Origin: Rhizobium sp. CCGE531
Lineage (GTDB): Bacteria; Pseudomonadota; Alphaproteobacteria; Rhizobiales; Rhizobiaceae
Direction of reading: 5' to 3'
Length of the DNA: 64,000 bases
NCBI RefSeq assembly: GCF_003627795.1
Contig: NZ_CP032686.1
Location: 692,636 to 756,635 of the forward strand
The notes beneath the pieces are model-generated. The model had not been told where the DNA came from and searched no databases. It was given only the letters and a program-made list of their open reading frames with translations. The position numbers and the translations under genes were made by a program. Below, piece by piece: positions 8,894 through 19,337 of the stretch (positions within the stretch are counted from its first letter, which is position 1; each line of letters opens with the position of its first letter).

Positions 8894-10063
8894 TCAGGAG
8901 AGCGGGATGTCGACCCAGCGCTTCAGGCGCGAGGATTCCATGCAGGCGTCGACGATCTGGCAGATATGATGACCGCTTTCGAACGTCGGCCACATCGGTG
9001 TGTTCGTGGTGATCGACCTCACCACTTCGGCGGCTTCGATAATCTTGCTCTCGTTGTAGCCGAGGGCGAAGTTCGGAAGCGGTAGGAACGCCCTGAATGT
9101 CGGGTTTTCAGGTCCGACGTCGATCTCGCGGAAGCCGCTTCGACCAGCCCGGTCGTCGTTCGTGTAGAAGCGCAGCCGGTTCACCTCGTCATAGGTGTAG
9201 GCGATGCTGCCCTTTGTTCCATAGATTTCGTAGGTCTGCATGAACTTGCGGCCGGTGGCTACACGGCTGAAGTCGACAATTCCCGAAGCGCCATTCTCGA
9301 AGCGGCATAGTAGGTTCGTGGCGTCGGGGTTGGTAATCTCCGCCCACTTCTCATCGCCCTTGAGCTTGACCTGCTCGCCGTATGCAAGCCCTTCCACCAC
9401 AGGCCGCTTGGTCGTGACGATCAGGTTGTCGGCAATCAGAGAGCTGACGCGACCGACCAGAAACTCCATGAAGCTGAAGATGTGCGAACCGGTGTCGCCG
9501 ACGATACCCGTCGGGGCCAGCTTGCCGTCGGCGCGCCACATGAATGGTGCCAGCGGGTCGCCGTACATGTCGACGTGCTGGCAACCCTTGAACATCTTGA
9601 TCTCGCCGATTTCCCCTCCCTCGATGATCTCCTTGGCGAGGTCGTGCACCGGATTGCGAGGGAACGCGTGGCCGACTCTCGTGATGACGCCCGTCTCCCG
9701 GGCGATATCGGCAAGCTCGCGAGCCTCTTCGGCGGTATTCGCCAGCGGCTTCTCGCAGTATACGTGCTTCCCGGCGATCAGCGCAGCCTTGGCGACCTCG
9801 TAGTGCAAGCTATCGGGCAGGCAGATGTCGATCAAATCGACTTCGGGGTCGTTTACCGCCTGTTGCCAGGCCTGCAGGATCGTCGCGCCGGGGACCCGTC
9901 GGGCAAGATCTTCGGCCGCGGCCGGGTTTGCCTCGACGATCGCGACGACGCGCGCGGTCCCTCCGGAGACTCCGAGGAAATGAGGAAAGGTCTGATAGGC
10001 CATCGTGTGAATCTTGCCCATCCAGCCCGAGCCGCCCAGCACAGCTACCTTGACTTCGCCCAT
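8894..10063 (-). CDS. Gfo/Idh/MocA-family NAD(P)-dependent sugar or cyclitol oxidoreductase
   Basis: About 389 aa from the ATG at 10063, which has GGAGGAG 8 bases upstream; an in-frame codon further up lacks such a site. The N-terminal Rossmann motif VAVLGGSGWMGKIHTMAYQ is at residues 4-22. CEKPLANTAEEA carries the family EKP lysine, and GDTGSHIFSF lies in the substrate domain. Such enzymes oxidise or epimerise ring hydroxyls of sugars, inositols or glycosides. It follows the first GMC oxidoreductase gene and precedes the flavoprotein gene, and it is the second Gfo/Idh/MocA member of the cluster, suggesting two redox steps on a cyclic polyol or sugar. Confidence 0.82.
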   Translation of the reverse strand: MGEVKVAVLGGSGWMGKIHTMAYQTFPHFLGVSGGTARVVAIVEANPAAAEDLARRVPGATILQAWQQAVNDPEVDLIDICLPDSLHYEVAKAALIAGKHVYCEKPLANTAEEARELADIARETGVITRVGHAFPRNPVHDLAKEIIEGGEIGEIKMFKGCQHVDMYGDPLAPFMWRADGKLAPTGIVGDTGSHIFSFMEFLVGRVSSLIADNLIVTTKRPVVEGLAYGEQVKLKGDEKWAEITNPDATNLLCRFENGASGIVDFSRVATGRKFMQTYEIYGTKGSIAYTYDEVNRLRFYTNDDRAGRSGFREIDVGPENPTFRAFLPLPNFALGYNESKIIEAAEVVRSITTNTPMWPTFESGHHICQIVDACMESSRLKRWVDIPLS

Positions 10064-10159
10064 TGCGAAAACTCCTCCGAAAGCCGGCCCGTTCACGACC
10101 GGTCGCTGATATTCATCCGTTCCCCGCTGTCGCGGAGGCGTGACGTGTTCCCTGCCGGC

Positions 10160-11815
10160 CTACCGGACGCCGGCCCGTGCCCTGGGGCGGGTATCGTTGC
10201 GCTCGTGTGAAAAGATTGCCGACGGAAGTGGCGGCAGGCCGCGAATGAGGTCCGCTCCCTTCTCGCCGACCATGATCGTCGGAGCGTTGGTATTGCAGGA
10301 AGGAACCCGCGGCATGATCGAGGAATCACAGACGCGCAGCCCCTCGAGCCCATGGACCTTGAGATCGAGGCCGACGACGGCGTCGTTCCCCGTTCCCATC
10401 TTGCACGTCCCGACCGGATGATGGTCCGTCTTGGCGTTCGCGCAGCCATATTCGAAGAGCTGCTCGTCGGTCGTAATCTTCGGGCCGGGCAGACGTTCGG
10501 CCAGCACGAACGGCTTGAGGGCGTCCTGCTGCATGATTTCGCGCGCAATCTTCAGGCCTTCGACAGACATCGTCCTGTCGTGCGGGTCCGACCAGTAGTT
10601 CGGATCGATGAGGGGCGGCGCCGCTGGATCGGACGAAGACAGGCGGACCGTGCCACGTGATCTCGGGTGAAGGTAAGCGGAGTTCAGCGTGACGCCCGCG
10701 TTCTTCAAGCGCTCGACGCCAGCCTCGATGCCGGATCCGAGACCCAGATGAAACTGGATGTCCGGCGAACGGGCATCGGGGTCGGCGTACCAGAAGCCGC
10801 CTGTCTCGAAGAGCGACGATGCAACAGGGCCGGTACGGAAGAGCACATACTCCATGCCCGCCCACAGGGTGCGATGCAGCTTCGCCACGCCGTCATAAGT
10901 GTGGTCGCCAGTGCATTCGGCGATGACGAACAGATCAAGATGATCCTGCAGGTTGCCGCCGACGCCTGGGAGATCGTGAAGTGCCTTCACACCTACGGAA
11001 CGCAGATGATCGCCGGGGCCGATGCCAGATTGAAGAAGAAGTTTCGGCGAGCCGATCGCTCCCGAGGAAACCAGAACTTCCCGCTCGGCACGAACGATCT
11101 CCGGGCCGCTTCCGCCTGCAATCTCAACGCCCACGGCGCGGTTACCTTCCAACACGATGCGCGAGACGCGCGCGCCGGTGCGGACTTTCAGGTTTTTGCG
11201 GCTCTTGATCGGCGAAATATACGCCATCGAAGCCGAAGAACGGCGATGGTCGCGCTGCGTGACCTGGTAGAAGCCAACGCCCGCCTGCTGTCGGCCGTTG
11301 AAGTCCGGGTTGTACGGAATACCCAACTCCTGTCCCGCGCGGATATAGGCGTCGCAAATGGGTAGCGGCGCGGCCGGCATGGATACGCCGAGCGGACCGC
11401 CGTAGGAATGGTAGTCGTCGGAAAAGCGCTGATTGTCTTCGGCGCGTTTGAAGTAAGGAAGGATCGAGCGATAGTCCCATCCCTCGCAGCCGTCTTCGCT
11501 CGCCCAAAGATCGTAGTCGGCGGAATTTCCGCGGGTGTAGAGCTGCGCGTTGATCGACGAGCCGCCACCGATGACCTTTGCCTGCGTATACCGGAGGACC
11601 CTGCCGTTCATGTGCTTCTGAGGCACCGTGTGCCAGCCCCAGCTTGCGACGCCCTTGGTCATCTTTGCGAAGCCGGCGGGCATATGAAACAGTGGGTTCC
11701 AATCGCCGCCGCCCGCTTCCAGCAGGAGCACGTTGACGTTTGGGTCTTCGCTAAGCCGATTTGCAAGCACGCACCCGGCCGGACCAGCTCCCGTGATGAT
11801 GTAGTCGAAACGCAT
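10160..11815 (-). CDS. GMC-family oxidoreductase, choline dehydrogenase-like
   Basis: A 551-aa FAD enzyme of the glucose-methanol-choline family. N-terminal FAD site YIITGAGPAGCVLANRLSED (residues 5-24), VIGGGSSINAQLYTRG (GMC signature 1 region, about 84-99), SSGAIGSPKLLLQSGIGPGDHL (signature 2, about 249-270), and C-terminal HHPVGTCKMG with the catalytic His and SCNTNAPTIM with the partner Asn. No signal peptide, so cytoplasmic. AGGAT precedes the ATG by 7 bases. It oxidises a primary or secondary alcohol; choline itself is doubtful because the neighbours point to a sugar or cyclitol. Confidence 0.82.
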   Translation of the reverse strand: MRFDYIITGAGPAGCVLANRLSEDPNVNVLLLEAGGGDWNPLFHMPAGFAKMTKGVASWGWHTVPQKHMNGRVLRYTQAKVIGGGSSINAQLYTRGNSADYDLWASEDGCEGWDYRSILPYFKRAEDNQRFSDDYHSYGGPLGVSMPAAPLPICDAYIRAGQELGIPYNPDFNGRQQAGVGFYQVTQRDHRRSSASMAYISPIKSRKNLKVRTGARVSRIVLEGNRAVGVEIAGGSGPEIVRAEREVLVSSGAIGSPKLLLQSGIGPGDHLRSVGVKALHDLPGVGGNLQDHLDLFVIAECTGDHTYDGVAKLHRTLWAGMEYVLFRTGPVASSLFETGGFWYADPDARSPDIQFHLGLGSGIEAGVERLKNAGVTLNSAYLHPRSRGTVRLSSSDPAAPPLIDPNYWSDPHDRTMSVEGLKIAREIMQQDALKPFVLAERLPGPKITTDEQLFEYGCANAKTDHHPVGTCKMGTGNDAVVGLDLKVHGLEGLRVCDSSIMPRVPSCNTNAPTIMVGEKGADLIRGLPPLPSAIFSHERNDTRPRARAGVR

Positions 11816-11866
11816 TTTGCTAATCCTGTTGGATGCTAGAGAACGAGAGACCCACGCCGAGATTGG

Positions 11867-13372
11867 TCATGACCGGAGATCCCGCGACGCTATGTGGTCC
11901 GCCACGCGAAGCGCCTGGCTCGCCACCGTAAGGGCGGGGTTCACCGCAGCCGAAGTCGGTAGGAAACTGGCGTCCACGACGAAGAGATTGTTGTGGTCGT
12001 AAGAGCGGCAGTACGTGTCCAGCGGTGTGGATGCAGGATCATTTCCGATCCTGATGGTTCCGCACTGGTGCGACGGAGTACGCTTGTCGAACGCTCTGGC
12101 CAGCACGATCGGGAACCCGATCGACTTCAGGATTTGCTTCAGCTTCGCGACGAGTGCGAGGTGAGCTTCCCAGTTTGTCCGCTGCCATTGTAGGATGACG
12201 CGATCGCCATCGACCATGACCCGGCTTTCCGGATTGGGTATGTCCTCGCTCATCGCATAGAAGTCGATTGCGTGGCCCGTTACGAGATTGAGCAACCATT
12301 CCGGCGCGCTTGGGAGGGATCCCTTGAGAATCTTGGCGGACACGCGTCCGAGGAGTTGCACGTTGCCGAGGGGAAATCCGCCGTCTCCATCTGAAAGATA
12401 GAAGTCATTGAACGCGAACGTCTTCTGATAGACGGACGTGTTCCGGAAGGTCGGCGAAACGCCGATCACGGCCGAAGCGTTGTGATTCATGAAGTTGCGC
12501 CCGACCTGATCGGAAGAATTCGCAAGGCCCTTCCTGTAGCGGTCGTTCGCCGAGCGCAGCAGCAGGACCGACGACTGAACGGCGCCCGCAGACAAGATGA
12601 CGATTTTCGGGGCCACGGAAAGCGTCTGTCCGTTCCTGACGTAGACGACTTTCTCAATCTTGCCGCCTTCGCCGGTTTCCAGCCGAACCACGCGCGAGTT
12701 CGTTTGGAGGGTGACGTTCGGATGCTTCATCGCGATGGAGAGCGCCGCCGTTTCGGCGTCCATCTTGCCGTCCTTGGAATTCGGATGGGCGTCCCACGGT
12801 GTCTTCGCCTTGGCCAGCCAGGTGTCGATGTCGATACCAAGCGGCAGCGAAGATGGGTGCAGACCCTTCTTCTTAAGACGCGCTCTCACGTCGGCGATGG
12901 GAGCTTCGTCCGGAACCGGCGGGTATTCGTATCCGAGAGAATGGTGCGGCTCCGTCGGGTCTTCGCCGAGAGTGCCGCGAACGTTGTACATGCGCTCCGC
13001 ACGACTGTACCAGGGCTCCAAGACCTCGTATGGAAACGGCCACGCCGGGGAAACGCCTTCCCGATGCTTGAGAACCCCGAAGTCCTCCTTGCGGTAGCGG
13101 GACAGCACCGCGCCGTAGAATTTCGAGTTCCCGCCCACGTTATAGTAGTTGCCGGGATTGAAGCCTTTTCCATCGGCTTCGTACCACGTCTCCTTCGGCC
13201 GGAAGTGTCCGCGTTGGAAGATGGCTCGTTGGTCGCGATTCACCGGCAGGTCGGCTATGTGATCGCCCGCTTCCAGGAGGAGGATCTGGGCGCCGCTCGC
13301 GGCCAGGCCGGCCGCCACGGTCGATCCGCCCACTCCTGAGCCGATGATGACGATATCGGGTGTGACGTTCAT
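11867..13372 (-). CDS. GMC-family oxidoreductase, sugar dehydrogenase/oxidase-like
   Basis: 501 aa from the ATG at 13372; the frame is open further upstream but that part only mirrors the antisense of the ABC ATPase gene. FAD site IVIIGSGVGGSTVAAGL at residues 7-23, GGNSKFYGAVLSRYR near 95, and the C-terminal pair HQCGTIRIGNDPAS and AVNPALTVASQALR with the catalytic His and Asn. This C-terminus is that of the sugar-oxidising GMC group (gluconate 2-dehydrogenase, fructose dehydrogenase, glycoside 3-oxidation), unlike the choline-type neighbour. No small subunit, cytochrome or export signal is encoded nearby, so a cytoplasmic oxidase or dehydrogenase is likely. Confidence 0.8.
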   Translation of the reverse strand: MNVTPDIVIIGSGVGGSTVAAGLAASGAQILLLEAGDHIADLPVNRDQRAIFQRGHFRPKETWYEADGKGFNPGNYYNVGGNSKFYGAVLSRYRKEDFGVLKHREGVSPAWPFPYEVLEPWYSRAERMYNVRGTLGEDPTEPHHSLGYEYPPVPDEAPIADVRARLKKKGLHPSSLPLGIDIDTWLAKAKTPWDAHPNSKDGKMDAETAALSIAMKHPNVTLQTNSRVVRLETGEGGKIEKVVYVRNGQTLSVAPKIVILSAGAVQSSVLLLRSANDRYRKGLANSSDQVGRNFMNHNASAVIGVSPTFRNTSVYQKTFAFNDFYLSDGDGGFPLGNVQLLGRVSAKILKGSLPSAPEWLLNLVTGHAIDFYAMSEDIPNPESRVMVDGDRVILQWQRTNWEAHLALVAKLKQILKSIGFPIVLARAFDKRTPSHQCGTIRIGNDPASTPLDTYCRSYDHNNLFVVDASFLPTSAAVNPALTVASQALRVADHIASRDLRS

Positions 13373-13385
13373 TTCTATTCCTGCC

Positions 13386-14501
13386 CTACGCGATCCGGAC
13401 CTGGGTCTGCGGATCGAAGAAGACGGCCTTGTCGAGGTTGAACGCGAGGCGCGCGGTCTCGCCCGCCTTGATCCGGGCATCGGCCCGCAGTCGCGCCACG
13501 ACTTCCTTGCCGCCCAGCTTGGTGACAGCGAAAGTGTCCGATCCGGCCGGCTCGACGACCTCGATGAGACAATCGTTCTCCGCCACGCTCTGGGCATTTC
13601 GGTCGGCGCCTTCCGGGTCGGTTAGGGCTTCGGGACGGATGCCGAAGACAACATTGCGGTCCGCGTAGGTCGCCAATGACGCCATACCCGGAGCAATCGG
13701 GAGCTTCATCGCCTCCCCCGCTGTTCGCTCCAGCGAAACTGCGAGGCCGTTCGAATCCTTCAGGATCTTGCCTGAAAGGAGGTTCATGGCCGGCGACCCC
13801 ATGAAATCGGCGACGAACATGTTTGCCGGGTTATTGTAGATTTCCGCAGGCGTGCCGAACTGTTGGACAATGCCTTCCTTCATGACGGCGATCTTCGTCG
13901 CAAGCGTCATGGCCTCAATCTGATCATGCGTGACGTAGACGATCGTCTTGCCGGTCGTCTGGTGAAGGCGCTTGATTTCGGTACGCATGTCGACGCGAAG
14001 CTTGGCATCGAGGTTCGATAGTGGCTCGTCGAAGAGAAAGAGCTTCGGGTCACGGACCAGGGCACGGCCCATTGCCACGCGTTGTCTTTGGCCGCCCGAG
14101 AGCTGGCTTGGCCTGCGGTCGAGCAGGTGGCCGATCTGCAGCACCTTGGCGACCTTGTCGATTGCCTGCTTGCGCTCTTCGGCGGGCACACCGCGCATTT
14201 CCATGCCGAAGGAGATGTTTCCCGCCACCGTCATGTTCGGATAGAGCGCGTAGCTCTGGAACACCATCGCGATGTCGCGCTTTGACGGATGCAGGTCGGC
14301 GATGCTGCGGTCGTCGACGCGAATATCACCTTCAGTGATCGTCTCGAGACCGGCGATCGTGTTGAGCAGCGTTGACTTGCCGCAACCGGACGGACCGACG
14401 AGCACGAGGAAGCCGCCCTTTTCCAATTCGAGGTCGATGCCCTTAAGGATTTCGAGGGCGCCGTAGCGCTTTCTGAGACCGGAGATGTTGAGGAAGGCCA
14501 T
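13386..14501 (-). CDS. CUT1-type sugar ABC transporter ATPase (UgpC/MalK-like)
   Basis: A 371-aa ATPase: Walker A GPSGCGKSTLLN at about residues 36-47, ABC signature QLSGGQRQRVAMGRAL, Walker B LFLFDEPLSNLDAKLR, switch His in VYVTHDQIEAMTLA, and a C-terminal TOBE/MalK regulatory region of about 130 residues, as in CUT1 importers for oligosaccharides, polyols and glycerol-3-phosphate. It begins 5 bp after the second permease gene. It powers the binding-protein-dependent importer encoded just upstream. Confidence 0.93.
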   Translation of the reverse strand: MAFLNISGLRKRYGALEILKGIDLELEKGGFLVLVGPSGCGKSTLLNTIAGLETITEGDIRVDDRSIADLHPSKRDIAMVFQSYALYPNMTVAGNISFGMEMRGVPAEERKQAIDKVAKVLQIGHLLDRRPSQLSGGQRQRVAMGRALVRDPKLFLFDEPLSNLDAKLRVDMRTEIKRLHQTTGKTIVYVTHDQIEAMTLATKIAVMKEGIVQQFGTPAEIYNNPANMFVADFMGSPAMNLLSGKILKDSNGLAVSLERTAGEAMKLPIAPGMASLATYADRNVVFGIRPEALTDPEGADRNAQSVAENDCLIEVVEPAGSDTFAVTKLGGKEVVARLRADARIKAGETARLAFNLDKAVFFDPQTQVRIA

Positions 14502-14506
14502 TGTGA

Positions 14507-15451
14507 TTATCCTTTGACAGCGCCCGCCATCAGGCCGCGAACGAAGTAGCGGCCGGCGACGATATAGACGACGAGGGTTGGCATAGCGGCGATCATCGCG
14601 GCGGCCATGTTGACGTTGTACTCGACCACACCGGTCGAGGTGTTGACGACGTTGTTCAGAGCAACGGTCATCGGCATCGAGTCACCTGAGCCAGCGTAAG
14701 CCGACGCAAACAGGAAGTCGTTCCAGATATTGGTGAACTGGTAGATGACCGTGACGACAATGATCGGCAGCGAGTTCGGCAGCATGATTCGACGGAAGAT
14801 CTGGAAGAAGCTTGCTCCGTCTACCTGGGCTGCGCGCACGAGCTCGTTGGGAAAGGCCTCGTAGTAGTTGCGGAAGAAGAGCGTCGTGAAACCGAGACCA
14901 TAGATGACGTGGACGATGACGAGATTGACGGTCGAGTTGCCGAAGCCCAGCGACATGCCGATCTCGTTACGCAACGTCGCTCCGAACCGGCCGAGGTTGC
15001 CAAGGATGGTCGCCATCGGGAGGAGCACCGACTGGAACGGAATGAAGCAGGCAAACAGCATCAAACCGAAGATCAGCGTGTGGCCTGGAAAACGCCACTT
15101 CGTCAGAATGTAGCCGTTCAACGCGCCCAGGATGGTGGAGATCGCGACGGCTGGCACGACCATCTTGATCGAGTTCCAGAAGTAGCCCTTGATGCCTGTG
15201 CAAGTCAGGCCGACACATGCCTCGCCCCAGGCCTTGAACCAGGGATCGATAGTCGGTGACTGCGGTAAGGCCAGCATGTTGCCATTCTGGATCTCGTCCA
15301 TCGTCTTGAACGAGGTAACCAGCATGACGAACAGCGGCATCAGGTAGATGATCGCGAATATGACCAGCAGACCATAGATAATCGTGCGGTTGATCCAACG
15401 CCGGCTGGCAATGCTCTGCGATGGTGAAGACGGGGTGGAAATCGTGGTCAT
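14507..15451 (-). CDS. CUT1-type ABC transporter permease (MalG-like)
   Basis: About 314 aa from the ATG at 15451, which overlaps the stop of the preceding permease gene as ATGA; the open frame further upstream is not used. Six hydrophobic segments are visible, beginning IIYGLLVIFAIIYLMPLFVMLVTSF. The cytoplasmic EAA loop reads YEAFPNELVRAAQVDGASFFQIFRRIMLP. This is the inner-membrane partner of the upstream permease in the sugar importer. Confidence 0.92.
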   Translation of the reverse strand: MTTISTPSSPSQSIASRRWINRTIIYGLLVIFAIIYLMPLFVMLVTSFKTMDEIQNGNMLALPQSPTIDPWFKAWGEACVGLTCTGIKGYFWNSIKMVVPAVAISTILGALNGYILTKWRFPGHTLIFGLMLFACFIPFQSVLLPMATILGNLGRFGATLRNEIGMSLGFGNSTVNLVIVHVIYGLGFTTLFFRNYYEAFPNELVRAAQVDGASFFQIFRRIMLPNSLPIIVVTVIYQFTNIWNDFLFASAYAGSGDSMPMTVALNNVVNTSTGVVEYNVNMAAAMIAAMPTLVVYIVAGRYFVRGLMAGAVKG

Positions 15452-16404
15452 CGCGCCTTCTCCTTCAGTTCGGAATAGAGGTACGGAACGATGATCGCGG
15501 AGATCGTCATAAACATGATGATCGCGCTCGCGGAGCCTACTGCCATCTCGTTGCGCTTGAAGGTGTATTCGTACATGAAGTTGGACGGCAGCCACGCCGA
15601 ACCGCCCGGCCCGCCGGAGGTCAGCGCCACGACAAGGTCGTAGGACTTGATCGCCATGTGGGCGAGCACAATGAAAGCCGACAGGAAGACAGGGCGCAGC
15701 AACGGAATGATGATCCGGCGATAGAGTTGACCAGTCGTCGCGCCGTCGATCTGGGCGGCCTTCATGATCTCACTATCGATGCCGCGCAGGCCGGCAAGGA
15801 ACATCGCCATGACGAATCCGGAGGCCTGCCATACGCCTGCGATGACGACGGTGTAGATGACGAAGTCCTTGTTCTTGATCCAGTCGAAATGGAAGCTCGT
15901 CCAGCCGAAATGATGCAGCGTCTGCTCGAGGCCGAGGCCCGGATCGAGGAACCATTTCCACGCAACGCCGGTGACGATGAAGGACAGCGCCATCGGGTAA
16001 AGGAAGATCGGTCGCAGAACGCCCTCGCCACGAATCTTCTGATCCAGCAAGATCGCCAGAAACAAGCCGAGCCCCAGGCAGATGCCGACATAAAGCACGC
16101 CGAAGATGCCCATGTTGGTGATGGAGGTATACCAACTGGACGGCGGATCGCTTTCAAACGTCCAGCGCCACAGCCGTTGATAGGCGCGCGCGCCGGTCAG
16201 GGCGTAGGACGGAAAGGTCTTCGAATTGGTGAAGGACAGATAGGCCGTCCATGCGATAAAGCCATACACGAAGATGATGGTAATCGCGAAGCTTGGAGCA
16301 AGCACGATCTGGGGCAGTGCGTTCTGGATCCGCGCACGCATCGCCGAGCGCTTCCCGCGGGCAAGAATTGGTTCGGTGGTAGCGACAGTACTCATGGTAG
16401 TCAT
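15448..16404 (-). CDS. CUT1-type ABC transporter permease (MalF-like)
   Basis: A 318-aa inner-membrane protein with six predicted membrane segments, the first being LAPSFAITIIFVYGFIAWTAYLSF. The EAA loop is present as LRGIDSEIMKAAQIDGATTGQLYRRIIIPLL. It follows the binding-protein gene by 64 bp and overlaps the next permease gene by 4 bp, so the three subunit genes are translationally coupled. Confidence 0.92.
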   Translation of the reverse strand: MTTMSTVATTEPILARGKRSAMRARIQNALPQIVLAPSFAITIIFVYGFIAWTAYLSFTNSKTFPSYALTGARAYQRLWRWTFESDPPSSWYTSITNMGIFGVLYVGICLGLGLFLAILLDQKIRGEGVLRPIFLYPMALSFIVTGVAWKWFLDPGLGLEQTLHHFGWTSFHFDWIKNKDFVIYTVVIAGVWQASGFVMAMFLAGLRGIDSEIMKAAQIDGATTGQLYRRIIIPLLRPVFLSAFIVLAHMAIKSYDLVVALTSGGPGGSAWLPSNFMYEYTFKRNEMAVGSASAIIMFMTISAIIVPYLYSELKEKAR

Positions 16405-16468
16405 CCCTTCGGGGGCCTCGACCGGGCATCTTCCCCGCGATTTCCGCGGGGAAGACTTTCAGCTGTAC

Positions 16469-17731
16469 TTAGCGCGCGTCGTCGATCGCCTGGACGAGTT
16501 GTTTGACAGCTTCGTCTGAGGTCTTGATCTGGCCATGGACGAATTTAGAGACGACGTCCTTGTAGGCGTTGGCGATGGCCGGAGGTGCGCCGTAACCTTG
16601 TGCCAGCGAGCCGAACAGCGTGCCTTTCTCGTTGGCAGCCTTCAGGTCGGCGATGCCCTTCTTGCCGCAGGCGTCGAAGTCGGTATCCGGAACGTCGGTA
16701 CGGGCCGGAACCGAACCCTTGACGACGTTGAAGGCCGACTGGAAGCTCTTCGACAATGTCGCCGTCGCAAGCGCAACCTGCGCCGCCTTGCGATCGTTAG
16801 GCACGTTGAACATGCCGAACATGTCGGAGTTGTAGATCACACTGCCTTCGGTGCCGGGGAAGCGAAAGCACAGGAAGTCCTTGTTCGGGGTCTTCTTGGC
16901 GGCAACGAATTCGCCTTTGGCCCAATCGCCCATGACCTGCACGAGCGCATCGCCCTTGATGACCATCGCGGTCGCCAGGTTCCAGTCACGGCCGGAGAAA
17001 TTCGGGTCGACGTACTTGACGATCTTGGCGAGATTGTCGAACGATTTCTTCATCGTGTCCGACTTCAGCGCCTCCTCGTCGAGGTCGTTCATCGCCTTCT
17101 TGTAGAACTCGGGACCGCCGGTCGATTCCACGATCGAGTCGAACATCGTCGCTTCCTGCCAGTTTTGGCCGCCGAGAGCGAGCGGAACGACGCCTGCGGC
17201 CTTCGCCTTGTCAAGCAGTGCGATCAGATCGTCGAATGTCTTCGGTTCCGTGCCACCGATCTTGTCCATAACGGCCTTGTTGATCCATAGCCAGTTCACC
17301 GAGTGAACGTTGACCGGGGCTGCGACCCATTTGCCATCGTATACGGAAAACTTCTGCAGTGCCGCCGGAACGGACTTGTCCCAGCCTTCCTTCTTGGCGG
17401 TTTCGGTCAGGTCACCCATGACCCCGGCCTGGGCGTAGTCGAGAACGGTATAGCCGAGCATCTGCGAGGCGGTCGGATAATTGCCCGCGGCAACCATCGC
17501 CTTCAGCGCGGTCATTGCAGCGTCGCCGCCACCGCCTGCTACAGGAACGTCCTTCCAGGCGTACCCTTCCTTGGAAAGGTCCTGCTTCAGAACATTGAGC
17601 GCCGCAGCTTCGCCGCCGGACGTCCACCAGTGCAACATCTGCACTTCTTTCACGTCGTCGGCGCGTGCCACGGCCGTCGCACCAGCAAATGCAAGTGCGA
17701 TCACAGCGGTAGATGTCAGAAACTTGCGCAT
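16469..17731 (-). CDS. ABC transporter sugar-binding protein (family 1 extracellular solute-binding protein)
   Basis: 420 aa from the ATG at 17731, preceded by GGGAGG. The signal peptide [20 protein letters not shown] is followed by an ARA cleavage motif before [12 protein letters not shown]. The body is typical of CUT1 sugar-binding proteins ([14 protein letters not shown], then [21 protein letters not shown]), and the length is normal. It lies in the periplasm and delivers the ligand to the two permeases encoded downstream. The ligand cannot be named; many relatives bind mono- or disaccharides and polyols. Confidence 0.9.
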   Translation of the reverse strand: MRKFLTSTAVIALAFAGATAVARADDVKEVQMLHWWTSGGEAAALNVLKQDLSKEGYAWKDVPVAGGGGDAAMTALKAMVAAGNYPTASQMLGYTVLDYAQAGVMGDLTETAKKEGWDKSVPAALQKFSVYDGKWVAAPVNVHSVNWLWINKAVMDKIGGTEPKTFDDLIALLDKAKAAGVVPLALGGQNWQEATMFDSIVESTGGPEFYKKAMNDLDEEALKSDTMKKSFDNLAKIVKYVDPNFSGRDWNLATAMVIKGDALVQVMGDWAKGEFVAAKKTPNKDFLCFRFPGTEGSVIYNSDMFGMFNVPNDRKAAQVALATATLSKSFQSAFNVVKGSVPARTDVPDTDFDACGKKGIADLKAANEKGTLFGSLAQGYGAPPAIANAYKDVVSKFVHGQIKTSDEAVKQLVQAIDDAR

Positions 17732-17816
17732 TGAAAACCTCCCAGTGCATGTTTGAGGTGCGGGACCATTCCCGCACCGATCACCCGCCCTCCTCGGGCG
17801 TAGTCTCACTACCGGC

Positions 17817-19337
17817 CTAGGCCAGCGTTTCCTTTTTCGGCATCCACCAATTCGTGCGGGCGCCGATGTGCATGTTGAGCGTCTTGGTCTCGGTGTAGTC
17901 CTCGACTGCATGCCGGCCGAGTTCTCTGCCGAGGCCAGACTGTTTGTAGCCGCCGAACGGAAGCTCCGAAGCCCCATCCATGAAAGTGTTCATCCAGACG
18001 GTGCCTGCCCTCACCTTACGGCCAACTGTCAGGCAGGTATCGAAGTTACGGCTCCAGACGCCTGCGGACAGGCCGTAATCGATGGAGTTAGCGATCTCGA
18101 TTGCCTCGGCCGTGGTTTCGAAGGTCAGGACGGAAAGAACCGGACCAAAGACTTCCTCACGCGCCACCGTCATATCAGGCGTGACCGCCTCGAGGATGGT
18201 CGGAGCCATAAACTGGCCCATGCCGAAATCGAGAGCTTCGCCGCCGTGAGCAATCTTCGCGCCATTGCTCGTCGCGCCGGAGACGTAGGCGTTGATCTTC
18301 TCCAGGTGCTGCGGAGTGATGATCGCGCCGACCTGGGTGCTTGGATCGAGTGGATCGCCGACCTTGACGTCCTTCGCCAGCTCGGCGACGCGCTTCACCA
18401 CGTCGGAGGCGATGCTCTTATGCAGGATCAGTCGCGAGCCCGCGTTGCAGCACTCTCCGGCGTTGAAGTAGGCGCCGAAGACTGCGGCGTCGATGAAGCC
18501 GTCGAGATCCGCGTCCGCAAAGACGATCTGCGGGTTCTTGCCGCCAAGCTCGAGCGAGACCTTCTTCAATGTCTGAGCGGCGTTGGTCATTGTCAGCTTG
18601 CCGACCCCCGTCGAACCCGTGAAGGACACCATGTCGACATGCGGATGCGTCGTCATGATCGCGCCCACTTCCGGTCCGGTGCCGGTGACGATGTTGACCG
18701 CGCCGTCCGGAAGGCCAGCCTCTTGTAGAATCTCGCCCAGCAGGAGCGTCGATCCCGAGGTGAGTTCGGAAGGCTTGACGACCGTCGTGCAACCGGCGGC
18801 AAGTGCAAAAGGCAGCTTCTGACCGACGATCAGGAACGGGAAATTCCACGGTGTGATGATCGACACCACGCCGATGGCTTCACGAAGAACGACGCCCAGC
18901 GTACCGTCGCCTAGGGTGTTATAGCTCTCGCCATGCAGGTCACGGGCAAGTGCGGCGGCATATCGCCAAATGTCAACAGAACCAGCAATCTCCCCGCGAA
19001 CCTGCGAGATCGGCTTTCCAGCTTCGATGGCGTCGAGATAGGCGAGCTCCTCGGAGCGCGCAGCGATGAGATCGGCGGCCTTCAGAAGAACGGCAGACCG
19101 TTCGGACGCCGTCATCCGGGGCCAGGATCCATGATCGAAGGCCTTGCGTGCAGCGGCGATCGCGCGTTCGGCATCAGCCTTCGAGCCCTTCGGATAGCGG
19201 CTGACGACGACGCCATGGCTCGGTGCTACGCGTTCCATCGGCTGGGTGCCGCCGGCTTCCCACTTGCCGTCGATCAGCATCTTGAAATCGCGCGCCTTGT
19301 GATCGGCGAGAGCCTTGGGAGTAACCAGAACCGTCAT
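17817..19337 (-). CDS. Aldehyde dehydrogenase (NAD-dependent, ALDH superfamily)
   Basis: 506 aa. The ATG at 19337 is chosen: AAGGAG lies 7 bases upstream, and the codon overlaps the preceding stop as TAATG, while the ATG two codons earlier is too close to the Shine-Dalgarno. Motifs: [32 protein letters not shown] (NAD binding), [11 protein letters not shown] with the general-base Glu, and [13 protein letters not shown] with the catalytic Cys. Ends [20 protein letters not shown]. It oxidises an aldehyde intermediate to the acid. The position between enoyl-CoA hydratase and transporter genes places it in the same pathway. Confidence 0.9.
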   Translation of the reverse strand: MTVLVTPKALADHKARDFKMLIDGKWEAGGTQPMERVAPSHGVVVSRYPKGSKADAERAIAAARKAFDHGSWPRMTASERSAVLLKAADLIAARSEELAYLDAIEAGKPISQVRGEIAGSVDIWRYAAALARDLHGESYNTLGDGTLGVVLREAIGVVSIITPWNFPFLIVGQKLPFALAAGCTTVVKPSELTSGSTLLLGEILQEAGLPDGAVNIVTGTGPEVGAIMTTHPHVDMVSFTGSTGVGKLTMTNAAQTLKKVSLELGGKNPQIVFADADLDGFIDAAVFGAYFNAGECCNAGSRLILHKSIASDVVKRVAELAKDVKVGDPLDPSTQVGAIITPQHLEKINAYVSGATSNGAKIAHGGEALDFGMGQFMAPTILEAVTPDMTVAREEVFGPVLSVLTFETTAEAIEIANSIDYGLSAGVWSRNFDTCLTVGRKVRAGTVWMNTFMDGASELPFGGYKQSGLGRELGRHAVEDYTETKTLNMHIGARTNWWMPKKETLA